NCBI RefSeq assembly: GCF_002814095.1 | Contig: NZ_CP021913.1 | Location: 1,674,001-1,738,000 of the forward strand | Source of the DNA: Sagittula sp. P11 | GTDB taxonomy: Bacteria; Pseudomonadota; Alphaproteobacteria; Rhodobacterales; Rhodobacteraceae | Length of the DNA stretch: 64,000 nucleotides | Direction: 5' to 3' | Shown here: in pieces, positions 9,207 through 18,598 of the stretch | Numbering within the stretch: position 1 is the first letter of the stretch | Layout: every line of letters starts with the position of its first letter | Notes under the pieces: model-generated | The model's database searches: none | Told to the model about the DNA's origin: nothing | Seen by the model: only the letters and a program-made list of their open reading frames with translations | Translations under genes and position numbers: made by a program

Positions 9207-10043
9207 TTACCCCGAAAGGCCGATCATGGGCCGCAGCACCGTCTCCAGGGCATCGGTGGCTTCGGCATGGGCTATCGGCCCCTGAAGCTCTGCCGCGGCG
9301 CAGGATTCGAAGTCCGAGAACACCATCCCGGCGGTCCCTTCCCGCCGGGCCGCCGCGGAGGCGCTGACCTCGACAACGTGAGAGACGCGCGGGCGCAGGA
9401 CTTCGATCATCTGGCGGGTGATGAACAGCGGGTCGCGGTCCAGAAGCGGCGTCTCGTCGTCGGGCACCGGACGGTCGGCGAACCAGAGCAGCACCACTTG
9501 GCCACGTATCTGCGTCAGCATGTTCTTCATCCGGGCGATCCACGCCTGCCGCAGCTCGGTGACGATCGTCGCGAACCGCTCTTCCGAGGCCTCCTTCAGC
9601 CGGCCCAGCATGTGGCGCACGAAATGGAATTCGGTGAAGTCGACCTCCGGGAAGAGCGACTCGAGCCGTTCCGAGGCGCGCAGGAACCGGTCGTTGCGAC
9701 GGGGGTGCACCGAGTAGTACCGGTTCGACATGTTCTGGGCGCCCATCACCTGCACGACCTTGGCGCTGGCCTGCATCACAAGGTCGAGGACCGGCGGATC
9801 GTTGAGATAGAGATCGACACCGGCGTTCACCACGCCGAAGTTGATGCATGTGGCGCCCAGCCGCTCCTCCAGCAGGAGGGGAAACGGCGCCTCCACGAAG
9901 CGGCCGTATGTCTCCGTCGAGCCGAGGAACGCGACGTATTGCCCCTGAAGGTCCCTGCGCGGACCGCGGAACATCACGCGCGAATTACCGTATCGGCACG
10001 GATAATACTCCAGGGAACCATGGCCCCCACCATGTAAGGACAT
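9207..10043 (-). CDS. DUF6473-like protein of unknown function
   Basis: A 278-residue soluble protein. It opens with a GSLEYYPCRYG-like segment, then VMFRGPRRDLQGQYVAFLGSTETYG, and has a conserved-looking LGATCINFGVVNAGVDLYLND block. From memory this pattern matches DUF6473, found mainly in Rhodobacterales; the name should be checked. The fold resembles an SGNH-hydrolase or sulfotransferase-like alpha/beta protein, but I see no clear catalytic motif. I chose the ATG at 10043 because AGGGTGG lies just upstream; an earlier in-frame ATG at 10061 lacks a ribosome site. It is convergent with etfA and divergent from the 3-hydroxybutyryl-CoA dehydrogenase gene. Confidence 0.6.
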   Translation of the reverse strand: MSLHGGGHGSLEYYPCRYGNSRVMFRGPRRDLQGQYVAFLGSTETYGRFVEAPFPLLLEERLGATCINFGVVNAGVDLYLNDPPVLDLVMQASAKVVQVMGAQNMSNRYYSVHPRRNDRFLRASERLESLFPEVDFTEFHFVRHMLGRLKEASEERFATIVTELRQAWIARMKNMLTQIRGQVVLLWFADRPVPDDETPLLDRDPLFITRQMIEVLRPRVSHVVEVSASAAARREGTAGMVFSDFESCAAAELQGPIAHAEATDALETVLRPMIGLSG

Positions 10044-10199
10044 CTCACCACCCTTTTTCATTCACCCGGCGAGGAGAATCGCTCAAAGGGTTTGCCATTT
10101 CGCTAATGTTAAAATGCCTCCGGCCCCGGTGCGGGGCAGCCCTTGCGGTTGGTCGTCCCCGCGCCCTACAGTCGCCCCGGGCCAGAATGGAGACGCACA

Positions 10200-11075
10200 A
10201 TGGAAATCAAGTCGGTCGGTGTCGTGGGTGCGGGGCAGATGGGCAACGGAATCGCCCATGTGATGGCCCTTGCGGGCTATGACGTCCGGCTCAACGACGT
10301 GCGTCAGGACGCGCTGGACAAGGCCGTGGCCCTGATCGGCAAGAACCTCGACCGCCAGGTCAGCCGCGAGAAGATCAGCCAGGAGGAACGCGACACCGCG
10401 CTGGCGCGCATCTCCACCACGATGGAGATCGCCGAGGTCGCGGACACCGACCTCGTGATCGAGGCCGCGACCGAGAAGGAAGACGTCAAGCACAAGATCT
10501 TCGAGGCGATCCTGCCGTCGCTCCGCCCGAACACGATCCTGACGTCGAACACCTCGTCGATTTCCATCACGCGCCTTGCCAGCCGCACCGACCGGCCCGA
10601 GAAGTTCATGGGGTTCCACTTCATGAACCCGGTGCCGGTGATGCAACTGGTCGAGCTGATCCGCGGCATCGCCACCGATCAGGACACCTACGCCTCGTGC
10701 CTGGCCGTGGTGGAAAAGCTGGGCAAGACCGCCGCTTCGGCGGAGGATTTCCCGGCCTTCATCGTGAACCGCATCCTGATCCCGATGATCAACGAGGCCT
10801 GCTATACGCTGTACGAAGGGGTCGGCAACGTCGCCTCCATCGACACCGCGATGAAGCTGGGTGCGAACCATCCCATGGGGCCGCTGGAGCTGGCGGATTT
10901 CATCGGACTGGACACCTGCCTTGCGATCATGAACGTCCTGCACGACGGGCTGGCCGACACCAAGTACCGCCCTTGCCCGCTGATGACGAAATACGTCGAG
11001 GCCGGCTGGCTTGGCCGCAAGACCAAGCGCGGGTTCTACGATTACCGGGGGGAGACGCCTGTCCCGACGCGCTGA
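10200..11075 (+). CDS. hbd: 3-hydroxybutyryl-CoA dehydrogenase
   Basis: A 291-residue NAD(P)-dependent 3-hydroxyacyl-CoA dehydrogenase interconverting 3-hydroxybutyryl-CoA and acetoacetyl-CoA. The N-terminal Rossmann motif is GVVGAGQMGNGIAH. The domain-linking catalytic region has TSNTSSISIT and GFHFMNPVPVM, including the conserved His-containing FHFMNP. The C-terminal domain has EDFPAFIVNRILIPMINEA and LGANHPMGPLELADFIGLD. The start at 10200 has GGAG seven bases upstream. It is the short single-function enzyme, not the FadB fusion. A role in short-chain acyl-CoA or polyhydroxybutyrate metabolism is likely; the nearby etfBA fits. Confidence 0.95.
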   Translation: MEIKSVGVVGAGQMGNGIAHVMALAGYDVRLNDVRQDALDKAVALIGKNLDRQVSREKISQEERDTALARISTTMEIAEVADTDLVIEAATEKEDVKHKIFEAILPSLRPNTILTSNTSSISITRLASRTDRPEKFMGFHFMNPVPVMQLVELIRGIATDQDTYASCLAVVEKLGKTAASAEDFPAFIVNRILIPMINEACYTLYEGVGNVASIDTAMKLGANHPMGPLELADFIGLDTCLAIMNVLHDGLADTKYRPCPLMTKYVEAGWLGRKTKRGFYDYRGETPVPTR

Positions 11076-11078
11076 GGC

Positions 11079-11957
11079 TCAGTCCTCGCGCAGCGCCAGT
11101 GTCTTCTCGCGCAGCCAGCCAACGAACTCGCGCTGACCGCCGGTGAAGGCCTTCACCTCTTCGGGGGTGATGGCCGGGCCGACAACGGGCTTCTGCGGGC
11201 GTCGGCAGGCGTGCACGACCTCGTGGATCAGCAGGCCCTGCCGGATCGTGGCCGAGACCTGGTTCGCCATCTGGTAGACTCGGGAGTTCTGGCCGGGGAA
11301 GTAGATCGGCACCACGGTCGCACCGGAACGCTGCACCATTTTCGCCGTGAACGGGTTCCACACCTGTTCCACCGCCGGGCCCCACCACGTCTCGGACGAG
11401 GCGACCACGCCCGAGGGGAACAGCGCGATGACGCCGCCCTGCTTGAGGTGGTCCATCGCGCGGGCGCGCATCTCGAGGCTTTGTTCGCGGGCGTCGACCT
11501 CGTGCGGGAAGGGCACGGGGATCATGAACTGATCGACCTCCTTCACGCCGGTCAGCAGCGAGCGGGTGAGGATCTTGTAGTCGGTACGGATCTGCCCGAT
11601 CAGATGCGCCAGCACCATCCCGTCAACCAGCCCGTGCGGGTGGTTGGCCACCACGATCACCGGTCCGTCCTTGGGGATGTTGGCGATCTGCTCCATCGGG
11701 GTCAGAAGGTCGATGCCCATCACGCTAAGCGCCTGTGCCCAGAAGCCCTGCCCTTCGACGGAACCGATCCGCTCAAAGCGGCGAACCATGCGCAGCAGAG
11801 GGATCTTGCCGGTCGCCCACTCCATCGCGCGAATGGTGTTGGCCTTCCACGGATTGGTGAAGGTGTTGGCGTAGCTGACCTTGCGCTTGTCGTAGGGTGC
11901 GGACTCCGAGGTCACCGGCCTGACGCCTGCGTCTGTCGCCTGGGTGCTTTCAACCAT
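11079..11957 (-). CDS. Lysophospholipid acyltransferase family protein (PlsC-like)
   Basis: A 292-residue acyltransferase-fold protein, probably a membrane-associated enzyme acylating a lysophospholipid or ornithine-lipid-like acceptor. The motif NHPHGLVDGM replaces the classic HX4D spacing with the NHPxGxxDG form seen in the hemolysin/OlsA-like branch. IALFPSGVVAS corresponds to the downstream acyltransferase block. The N-terminal 40 residues are hydrophilic. It converges on hbd with only three bases between stops. The exact substrate cannot be assigned. Confidence 0.8.
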   Translation of the reverse strand: MVESTQATDAGVRPVTSESAPYDKRKVSYANTFTNPWKANTIRAMEWATGKIPLLRMVRRFERIGSVEGQGFWAQALSVMGIDLLTPMEQIANIPKDGPVIVVANHPHGLVDGMVLAHLIGQIRTDYKILTRSLLTGVKEVDQFMIPVPFPHEVDAREQSLEMRARAMDHLKQGGVIALFPSGVVASSETWWGPAVEQVWNPFTAKMVQRSGATVVPIYFPGQNSRVYQMANQVSATIRQGLLIHEVVHACRRPQKPVVGPAITPEEVKAFTGGQREFVGWLREKTLALRED

Positions 11958-12000
11958 GCGCCTTCACTGTCCCGTACCTGTTCCGCACCGGCCGCCCGGA

Positions 12001-12279
12001 TCAGCAGCTTTCCCCGAACCGATCGGCCACGAGGGCTTCCACGGCGTTGGCCAGAGCCTCCGCATCCGGGCCAGAGGTCTGAACCTCAATAGTCGTTCCC
12101 TTGGCCGCTGCCAACATCAAAAGCCCCATGATGCTGTCGCCGCTGGCCGACATCCCGTCGCGGGAGACCTCTGCGCGCGCATCGAACCCCTCGACGACCT
12201 CGACCAGTTTCGCGGAAGCGCGGGCGTGCAGACCCTTCTCGTTGATGATCTTGAGGGTCCGGTTCACGGATTGGGTCAT
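12001..12279 (-). CDS. HPr family phosphocarrier protein
   Basis: A 92-residue HPr. The phosphorylatable histidine is His18 in GLHARAS. The regulatory serine targeted by HprK is Ser49 in GDSIMGLL. Length and motifs are normal for the regulatory PTS of alphaproteobacteria, which usually lacks sugar permeases and acts in signalling. It is the last gene of the chvI-chvG-hprK-rapZ-EIIA-HPr series, 42 bases after the EIIA gene, and probably co-transcribed. Confidence 0.95.
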   Translation of the reverse strand: MTQSVNRTLKIINEKGLHARASAKLVEVVEGFDARAEVSRDGMSASGDSIMGLLMLAAAKGTTIEVQTSGPDAEALANAVEALVADRFGESC

Positions 12280-12321
12280 TGCGGCAATCTTTCGGTCGTC
12301 GGGAAAATCTACAGGAGCCCG

Positions 12322-12720
12322 TCAGGTTGGCTCGGACGGAACGTTCTGGGTGTCTATATACTTGCGCCCGGCCTCGAGCGCGCTGCGAACCGCATCGCCG
12401 ACAGGCAACTGGCGGCTTTTCGCCAGCTTGATCAACATGGGAAGGTTGGCGCCGTATAGGATGCGCCGGTCGTCGGGGCGACAGGCGTTCAGCGACAGGT
12501 TGGAGGGCGAGCCGCCGAACATGTCGGTCACCACCACTACGCCCTGGCCATGGTCCACGGCGTCGGCAGCATCGCAGATCTCGGCCTGCTTCGAAGATCG
12601 GTCGCAATCCGCCTCGATGGAAATGGCCGTCATCCCGGGTTGTTTGCCCACGACATGCTCCACGGCAGCGAGGTACTCCCTCGCCAGCCCACCATGCGCG
12701 ACGATCACGATTCCGATCAC
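12322..12720 (-). CDS. PTS mannose-type EIIA domain protein
   Basis: A 132-residue stand-alone EIIA of the mannose family. The phosphoacceptor is His9 in [20 protein letters not shown] is the other family hallmark. No EIIB/C/D partners are present here, so it most likely belongs to the regulatory phosphorelay with the neighbouring HPr. The start overlaps the rapZ stop by four bases. Confidence 0.93.
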   Translation of the reverse strand: MIGIVIVAHGGLAREYLAAVEHVVGKQPGMTAISIEADCDRSSKQAEICDAADAVDHGQGVVVVTDMFGGSPSNLSLNACRPDDRRILYGANLPMLIKLAKSRQLPVGDAVRSALEAGRKYIDTQNVPSEPT

Positions 12721-13649
12721 CCGGCTTTCCTTCCGTTCGGAACAGCTCCCAGCCCCTGCGCCGACGAGGGTGCTGCGCTGCGGCGTTCCAATTCACGATG
12801 GCGAATAGACACGTGCCAGCCTTCGCGCGCAAGTGCCGCCGAAACGCTTTCCGTCACGGCGACAGACCGGTGTTTGCCCCCGGTGCAGCCAAAGCCGATG
12901 GCAAAGTGCGCCTTCCCTTCCTCGACGCAGGCGGGAAGCATCATCAGGATCAGATCCTCGATCTTTTCGAGGAACGGCCCGTGACGCGGATCGGCCTCCA
13001 CATATGCCGCCACCTGCGGGTCGAGCCCGGTGTGGGGGCGCAGCTCGGGCTCCCAGTGCGGGTTCCTCAGGAACCGGCAGTCAAGGACCACGTCCAGTCC
13101 CTGGGGCAGCCCGCGTTTGTAGCTGAAGCTCTGGACCGACACGGCCATGCCCTGCCCTGTGACGTTGCCGAACCAGCCCTCCATCTCGGCGCGCAGGTCG
13201 TGCACCGTCAGCTCCGAGGTGTCGATCAGGATATCGGCCCGGGCGCGCAGGTCCTCCATCAGGGTCTTTTCTCGCGCGATGCCTTCGGAGGGGCTTTCGT
13301 CGGGCGCCATGGGATGACGGCGCCGCGTCTCCGAATACCGCCGCATCAGCACCTCGGCCGAGCAGTCGAGGTACAGCAGGTCGGCGTCGATGCCGGGCTT
13401 GTTCAGACTGTCCCGCAACTCCACCAACCTCTCGACCGAGAAATCCCGGTTGCGCACGTCGATTCCCAGCGCAAGCGGCCGGACAAGCGGCGCATCACCG
13501 TCGAACAGCCGCGGGATGAAGCTCAGCGGGATGTTGTCGATCGACTCGAACCCGCAGTCTTCCAGCACATTGATCGCGGTGGCCCGCCCGGCGCCCGAAG
13601 GGCCGGTGACCAGAACTATTCTTGCGGTTTCTCGACCAGGTTGGCCCAT
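12717..13649 (-). CDS. rapZ: RNase adapter protein RapZ
   Basis: A 310-residue P-loop protein of the RapZ (YvcJ/UPF0042) family. Walker A is GPSGAGRA at residues 16-23. ESIDNIPLS and [20 protein letters not shown] follow, and the C-terminal domain carries [12 protein letters not shown]. In enterobacteria RapZ presents GlmZ sRNA to RNase E and controls GlmS; in Gram-positives the homologue binds UDP-GlcNAc. It sits between hprK and the EIIA gene with one- and four-base junctions, as in other alphaproteobacteria, so it is part of the PTS-linked operon. Confidence 0.95.
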   Translation of the reverse strand: MGQPGRETARIVLVTGPSGAGRATAINVLEDCGFESIDNIPLSFIPRLFDGDAPLVRPLALGIDVRNRDFSVERLVELRDSLNKPGIDADLLYLDCSAEVLMRRYSETRRRHPMAPDESPSEGIAREKTLMEDLRARADILIDTSELTVHDLRAEMEGWFGNVTGQGMAVSVQSFSYKRGLPQGLDVVLDCRFLRNPHWEPELRPHTGLDPQVAAYVEADPRHGPFLEKIEDLILMMLPACVEEGKAHFAIGFGCTGGKHRSVAVTESVSAALAREGWHVSIRHRELERRSAAPSSAQGLGAVPNGRKAG

Positions 13650-13650
13650 C

Positions 13651-14067
13651 TCACTCTCTTCTTCCCGCCTTTAGATACTGTACCAGTGCGGCGGGAAAAT
13701 AGGGGCGCGCGGTTTTGTGAAGCAACGGCACATCCATACCAAGCAACGTGCTCTTTCGTATAGGCGGAAGCCGTTCCGTTTCTTCGGATTCGAGGTCGAC
13801 GATGGCGGCCAGCGGGGCCGGCGCGCTTTGCGCGTTCAGAATGCCCAGCCCGCGCGCCTCGATCATGCCCCGGATCGTTTCAGGGACGTCCAGCCACAGC
13901 CTGCCGTCGCGCAGGGAAACCAGCGTGCGGTCGTCGGCGACCAGCGTGGCCCCCAGCGCCAACAGTTCAAGCGCCAATGCGGATTTCCCGGTGCCGGATC
14001 GCCCGCGGATCAACAGTCCCCGGCCAGCCACAGCAACCGAGGACGCGTGGATCAGGGTTTCGGACAT
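13651..14067 (-). CDS. hprK: HPr kinase/phosphorylase, short alphaproteobacterial form
   Basis: A 138-residue protein equivalent to only the C-terminal catalytic domain of Gram-positive HprK. The P-loop is GRSGTGKS at residues 22-29. TLVADDRT contains the acidic residues that bind metal and act in catalysis. [15 protein letters not shown] is the HprK signature. It phosphorylates the regulatory serine of HPr, whose gene is three genes downstream. The lack of the N-terminal domain is normal for this group. It begins one base after the chvG stop. Confidence 0.94.
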   Translation of the reverse strand: MSETLIHASSVAVAGRGLLIRGRSGTGKSALALELLALGATLVADDRTLVSLRDGRLWLDVPETIRGMIEARGLGILNAQSAPAPLAAIVDLESEETERLPPIRKSTLLGMDVPLLHKTARPYFPAALVQYLKAGRRE

Positions 14068-14068
14068 C

Positions 14069-15787
14069 TCAGATCGGCAAGCCCACGACGAAGCGCGCGC
14101 CTAAGGGTTCGGAGGTCGCGTCGGCTTCTGTCGGCCTGATGTTCTCCGCCCAGATCACGCCGCCGTGCGCCTCGACGATCTGCTTTGAGATCGCAAGGCC
14201 GAGGCCGGAGTTGTTGCCGAAGTCCGACTGCGGACGCGACGTGTAGAACCGCTTGAAGATCTTCTGAAGCGCCTCTTCCGGGATACCGGGGCCCGTGTCC
14301 TCGACCACGACGAGCACGCGGTTGTCGCGCCGCCGGGCCCAGACACGGATCGCGTCGCCATCCTCGCAGAAGGAAATGGCGTTGGTGATCAGGTTGACGA
14401 AGACCTGCGCCAGCCGCGCCTCCAGCCCGCCGATCATGATCGGGCGCTTCGGCAGGTCCGAGATGAACTCGATCCCCTTCGCGCGGGCATCCTCCCCGAG
14501 GAACTCCGCAAGGTTGCCGATCATCTTCAGGAGGTCGAATTCTTGCTCCTCCTCCTTCACCAGCTCGGAATCGAGGCGGGAGGCGTTGGAGATGTCGCTC
14601 ACCAGGCGGTCGAGGCGGCGCACGTCGTGTTCGATCACGTCGAGGAGCTTGTGCCGGTGCTCGTCCTTCTTGACCATGCGCAGGCTGCCGACGGCAGAGC
14701 GCAGCGAGGCCAGCGGGTTTTTGATCTCGTGCGCGACGTCGGCCGCGAACTGTTCGTTGGAATCGATGCGGTCGTAGAGTGCGCTGACCATGCCGCGCAA
14801 CGCACCCGACAGACGACCGATCTCGTCCGGGCGGGCGGTCAGGTCGGGGATGCGGATGCGGCCCGTGGTGCGGTGCTTGCGGTTGCGGTCGCGGCCGATC
14901 TCTGCCGCGTCGGCAAGGTCCGAGATCGGGTTGGCGATGGTCGAGGCCAGGACCAGCGACAGGCCGATGCTGACCAGCGTGGCGATGATGAACATCTGCA
15001 GCACCCGCTCACGTTCGGAACGGACTGCGGCGTCGATCTCTGCTGCGGGTGCGACCATGGCGACGGTGCCCTGGATCGCGTTGCCCAGCCGGATCGGCGA
15101 GAAGGCGTAGAACATGGTGTCGGCGCTGCCGCCGCCCTGAACGACACGGGTGGTCGTGGGATCGCCCGCCTCTATCGCGCGGCGCAGACGGTCCTCGAGC
15201 ACCAGGTCCGGCTCGTCCGAAAAATAGGTGAACAGCCCGGCAACACCTTGCCACGCGGCGTTCAGGAAATCGGAAATGACCGTCGGCTTCTCCTCCTCCG
15301 TGCGGAGGGGGATCGCGGCGGCCATCTTGCCCTCTGTCTCGCCGACGAGGAAGGTCGCGCTGTCGAAGACCATGACCTGCGTGCCTTCCCGCAGGTCGAT
15401 GCCCTGCAGGGTCGCGGCCACGTCGATGCCCTCGGCAGACCCGAGCGGCGCCGCCCCCGGCTGAAGCTGGCTTTCGAAGACATCGGCCAGCAACTCGACT
15501 TCGGACTGTAGCGCATTGATACGCTGGACGGCCAGCGTATCGCGTGAGGAGTTCAGCCAGAGAACACCTGCAACCAGCACGTTCAACGCAATCAGGTTGA
15601 ACGTGATGATCTTGCGCGTCAGCGGCGAGCGGTTGAGCGTGAAAAGGCCGCGCTGCGCACGCGTCGCACGCATCTCCTTTTCCACCGTGCTGTCCGGGGC
15701 GACCCAATCGTCGCCCAGCACAACATCGGCGTCGCGACGATTTTCATCGTCGTCCTTACCCATCGGGATCCGCTCGGCCAAGGCCAT
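14069..15787 (-). CDS. chvG: ChvG-type sensor histidine kinase
   Basis: A 572-residue membrane histidine kinase (ChvG/ExoS/BatS family) responding to envelope or acid stress in rhizobia and relatives. Order: cytosolic N-terminus, first membrane segment (IITFNLIALNVLVAGVLWL), a periplasmic sensor domain of about 190 residues, a second membrane segment (MFIIATLVSIGLSLVLAS), HAMP and HisKA. The phosphorylated histidine is His353 in HEIKNPLASLR. The ATPase domain has NLITNAISF, DTGPGIP and SGLGLAIS. It lies three bases after chvI and one base before hprK, so kinase, regulator and PTS genes form one unit. Confidence 0.95.
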   Translation of the reverse strand: MALAERIPMGKDDDENRRDADVVLGDDWVAPDSTVEKEMRATRAQRGLFTLNRSPLTRKIITFNLIALNVLVAGVLWLNSSRDTLAVQRINALQSEVELLADVFESQLQPGAAPLGSAEGIDVAATLQGIDLREGTQVMVFDSATFLVGETEGKMAAAIPLRTEEEKPTVISDFLNAAWQGVAGLFTYFSDEPDLVLEDRLRRAIEAGDPTTTRVVQGGGSADTMFYAFSPIRLGNAIQGTVAMVAPAAEIDAAVRSERERVLQMFIIATLVSIGLSLVLASTIANPISDLADAAEIGRDRNRKHRTTGRIRIPDLTARPDEIGRLSGALRGMVSALYDRIDSNEQFAADVAHEIKNPLASLRSAVGSLRMVKKDEHRHKLLDVIEHDVRRLDRLVSDISNASRLDSELVKEEEQEFDLLKMIGNLAEFLGEDARAKGIEFISDLPKRPIMIGGLEARLAQVFVNLITNAISFCEDGDAIRVWARRRDNRVLVVVEDTGPGIPEEALQKIFKRFYTSRPQSDFGNNSGLGLAISKQIVEAHGGVIWAENIRPTEADATSEPLGARFVVGLPI

Positions 15788-15790
15788 TCA

Positions 15791-16492
15791 TCACTCTTCG
15801 TTGTAACGATAGCCGATACCGTAGAGCGTTTCGATGGCGGAGAACTCCGGATCGACAGAGCGCATCTTCTTGCGCAGCCGCTTGATGTGGCTGTCGATGG
15901 TGCGGTCGTCCACGTAGACCTGATCGTCGTAGGCCACGTCCATCAGCTGATCGCGCGACTTCACGAAACCGGGGCGCTGCGCCAGCGCCTGCAGCAGCAG
16001 GAACTCGGTCACGGTCAGCGAGACGTCGAGGCCCTTCCACGTAACGGCATGCCGCAGCGGATCCATGGTCAGCGACCCGCGGGTCATCAGCTTGGTCTCT
16101 TCGGTTTCGCCGACGACATCGCCGGCCACCGCTTCCTGACGACGGAGAAGCGCGCGGATGCGTTCGACCAGAAGGCGCTGCGAGAACGGCTTCTTCACGT
16201 AGTCATCGGCGCCCATGCGCAGGCCGAGCACTTCGTCGATCTCGTCGTCCTTGGAGGTCAGGAAGATGACCGGCATCTTGGATTTCTGGCGGACGCGCTG
16301 GAGCAGGTCCATCCCATCCATGCGCGGCATCTTGATGTCGAACACGGCCATGTCGGGCATCTTCTTGGTGAAGGCGTCCAGTGCGGCCTGTCCATCATTG
16401 TAGGTCTCGACTTCGAATCCCTCTGCCTCCAGAGTCATCGATACCGATGTCAGGATGTTCCTGTCATCGTCCACGAGGGCGATTTTCGACAT
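15791..16492 (-). CDS. chvI: ChvI-type response regulator
   Basis: A 233-residue OmpR-class response regulator. The receiver acidic pair is in VDDD (residues 7-10), the phosphoacceptor is Asp52 in [11 protein letters not shown] and the conserved Lys is in YVKKPF. The C-terminal winged helix ends with [18 protein letters not shown] and GIGYRY. Start ATG at 16492 gives the usual ChvI length; the frame is open further upstream but without family similarity. First gene of the minus-strand operon, divergent from pckA as in rhizobia. Confidence 0.96.
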   Translation of the reverse strand: MSKIALVDDDRNILTSVSMTLEAEGFEVETYNDGQAALDAFTKKMPDMAVFDIKMPRMDGMDLLQRVRQKSKMPVIFLTSKDDEIDEVLGLRMGADDYVKKPFSQRLLVERIRALLRRQEAVAGDVVGETEETKLMTRGSLTMDPLRHAVTWKGLDVSLTVTEFLLLQALAQRPGFVKSRDQLMDVAYDDQVYVDDRTIDSHIKRLRKKMRSVDPEFSAIETLYGIGYRYNEE

Positions 16493-16840
16493 GGTATTGT
16501 CCTTGTACTGCTCTGTTTTTGTAATTTTTCCCGAACTATCAGCGATTTTTCGCCCTGCGGCAATCCTTAACTGCGAATCAGACTCCGCGCCTGTTTCAAG
16601 GGGACCCGAATTTGACAAAGGAATGGCTAAAATGTCCCACTGCTTAAGTATAGGATTTTCACAAAGCGGGCAGGCATCCGCCCGTCGGGGAACATGGTAT
16701 CGCTAAACCTCGGGTGGTATCGCTAACTGCGCGAATGCGTCCTGTTCACCCGGAAAAACGACGTGCTAAAGGATCGGATACCGGCGCATACCGTCGCGTA
16801 ATTTTCTTTCTCGGACCAGCGCTGCACAGGAGCTATGCTG
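16493..16840. promoter_or_regulatory. Divergent chvI/pckA promoter region with tandem LacI-type sites
   Basis: 348 bases without a gene. TGGTATCGCTAA occurs twice in direct orientation, at 16695-16706 and 16715-16726, 20 bases apart (two helical turns). The second copy extends to GGTATCGCTAAC, fitting the LacI-family half-site pattern GnTAnC-GnTAnC; the first deviates at the last base. The sites lie about 115-145 bases before pckA. A LacI-type regulator (PckR in Sinorhizobium) is known to control pckA; linking it to these sites is inference. Confidence 0.6.
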
Positions 16841-18439
16841 ATGACATTCGGACGGGTAAACCCGCAGTTCAAGCTTGAAGATCAAGGGATCGAAGGGCTT
16901 GGCAATGTCTATTACAACCTCATGGAGCCCGCGCTGATCGAAGCGGCTCTGAAACGCGGCGAAGGGACGCTTGGCAAGGGCGGCTCTTTCCTCGTGACCA
17001 CCGGCACCTACACGGGTCGCTCTCCCAAGGACAAGTTCATCGTAAAGACCCCCTCGGTCGAGGACTCGATCTGGTGGGAAAACAACACCCCGATGGAGCC
17101 CGAGGCCTTCGACCGGCTGCACGCCGACATGCTGGAGCACATGAAGGGTCGCGACTACTACGTGCAGGACCTCGTGGGCGGGGCCGATCCGGCCAATGCC
17201 ATCGACGTCCGGATGGTGACCGAGCTGGCGTGGCACGGGCTGTTCATCCGCCACATGCTGCGCCGCCCGGACCGTGAGGATCTGGACAGCTTCACCGCAG
17301 ATTTCACCATCATCAACTGCCCCAGCTTCAAGGCCGACCCGGACAGGCACGGCTGCCGGACCGAGACTGTGATCGCGCTGAACTTCGACAAGAAGCTGAT
17401 CCTGATCGGCAACACCGAATACGCGGGCGAGAACAAGAAATCGGTCTTCACCCTGCTGAACTACATCCTGCCGGGCAAGGGCATCATGGCCATGCACTGC
17501 TCTGCCAACCATGCCCCGAACAATCCGGTCGACACGGCCGTGTTCTTCGGCCTGTCGGGTACCGGCAAGACCACCCTGTCCGCCGATCCCGACCGCGTGC
17601 TGATCGGCGATGACGAACACGGCTGGTCCGACCGCGGCACCTTCAACTTCGAGGGCGGCTGCTATGCCAAGACCATCAAGCTCTCGCCGGAGGCGGAACC
17701 GGAAATCTACGCCACGACCGAGAAGTTCGGCACGGTGATCGAGAACATGGTCTTCGATCCGGAGACCTTCGACCTCGACTTCGAGGACGACAGCCTGACC
17801 GCCAACATGCGCTGCGCCTACCCGCTGCACTACATTTCCAATGCGTCGAAAACGGCGCTTGGCGGCCACCCGAAGAACATCATCATGCTGACCTGCGACG
17901 CATTCGGTGTGCTGCCCCCGATCGCGCGGCTGACACCGGCGCAGGCGATGTACCACTTCCTGTCCGGCTTCACCGCCAAGGTCGCCGGGACCGAGCGCGG
18001 TGTGACCGAGCCGGAGCCGACCTTCTCCACCTGCTTCGGCGCCCCCTTCATGCCGCGCCGCCCCGAGGTTTACGGCAACCTCCTGCGCGAGAAGATCGCC
18101 AAGCACGGCTCGTCCTGCTGGCTGGTGAACACCGGCTGGACCGGCGGCGCCTATGGCACCGGGTCGCGCATGCCGATCAAGGCAACACGCGCCCTGCTGC
18201 ATGCTGCGCTGAACGGATCGCTGAACACCGCGCCGTTCCGCAAGGATCCGAACTTCGGCTTCGAGGTGCCCACCCACGTGGAGGGCGTGCCGGACATGCT
18301 GCTCGATCCGCGCAAGACCTGGGACGACAAGGAAGCCTACGACGCGCAGGCCGAGAAGCTGGTCGGCATGTTCGCCGAGAACTTCGCCCAGTACGTGCCC
18401 TACATCGACGATGATGTGAAGGCCGCCGCACTCGGCTGA
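16841..18439 (+). CDS. pckA: Phosphoenolpyruvate carboxykinase (ATP)
   Basis: A 532-residue ATP-dependent PEP carboxykinase converting oxaloacetate and ATP to PEP, the entry step of gluconeogenesis. Visible are TGRSPKDKF, the kinase-1 P-loop [10 protein letters not shown], the metal-binding LIGDDEHGW and [10 protein letters not shown], and the substrate-binding [11 protein letters not shown] chose ATG 16841 over 16835 because AGGAG lies eight bases upstream of it and only two from the earlier codon; this gives the family-standard length. It is divergent from chvI and followed by a strong terminator. Confidence 0.98.
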   Translation: MTFGRVNPQFKLEDQGIEGLGNVYYNLMEPALIEAALKRGEGTLGKGGSFLVTTGTYTGRSPKDKFIVKTPSVEDSIWWENNTPMEPEAFDRLHADMLEHMKGRDYYVQDLVGGADPANAIDVRMVTELAWHGLFIRHMLRRPDREDLDSFTADFTIINCPSFKADPDRHGCRTETVIALNFDKKLILIGNTEYAGENKKSVFTLLNYILPGKGIMAMHCSANHAPNNPVDTAVFFGLSGTGKTTLSADPDRVLIGDDEHGWSDRGTFNFEGGCYAKTIKLSPEAEPEIYATTEKFGTVIENMVFDPETFDLDFEDDSLTANMRCAYPLHYISNASKTALGGHPKNIIMLTCDAFGVLPPIARLTPAQAMYHFLSGFTAKVAGTERGVTEPEPTFSTCFGAPFMPRRPEVYGNLLREKIAKHGSSCWLVNTGWTGGAYGTGSRMPIKATRALLHAALNGSLNTAPFRKDPNFGFEVPTHVEGVPDMLLDPRKTWDDKEAYDAQAEKLVGMFAENFAQYVPYIDDDVKAAALG

Positions 18440-18463
18440 CGCGTGTCGCATTGCATGATTTCC

Positions 18464-18496
18464 AGTCCTTCGCGGCCCGACCGCGAAGGACTTTTT
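18464..18496 (+). terminator. Intrinsic terminator of pckA
   Basis: AGTCCTTCGCGG (18464-18475) and CCGCGAAGGACT (18481-18492) form a perfect 12-bp stem with a five-base loop, followed by a run of five Ts. Confidence 0.95.
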
Positions 18497-18598
18497 CATA
18501 TTCAGGCGGTCTCTTGCCGTGGTGCGGAAATCCTGCCTGCGTCCGCCTTCGGAGCCGTGCTAGACATGGGAGGCAACCGGTTCTCGAAAGGGAAGACC

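Noticed and set aside
16766-18499. Long open frame opposite pckA
   Set aside because: Shadow of pckA, which shows all catalytic motifs.
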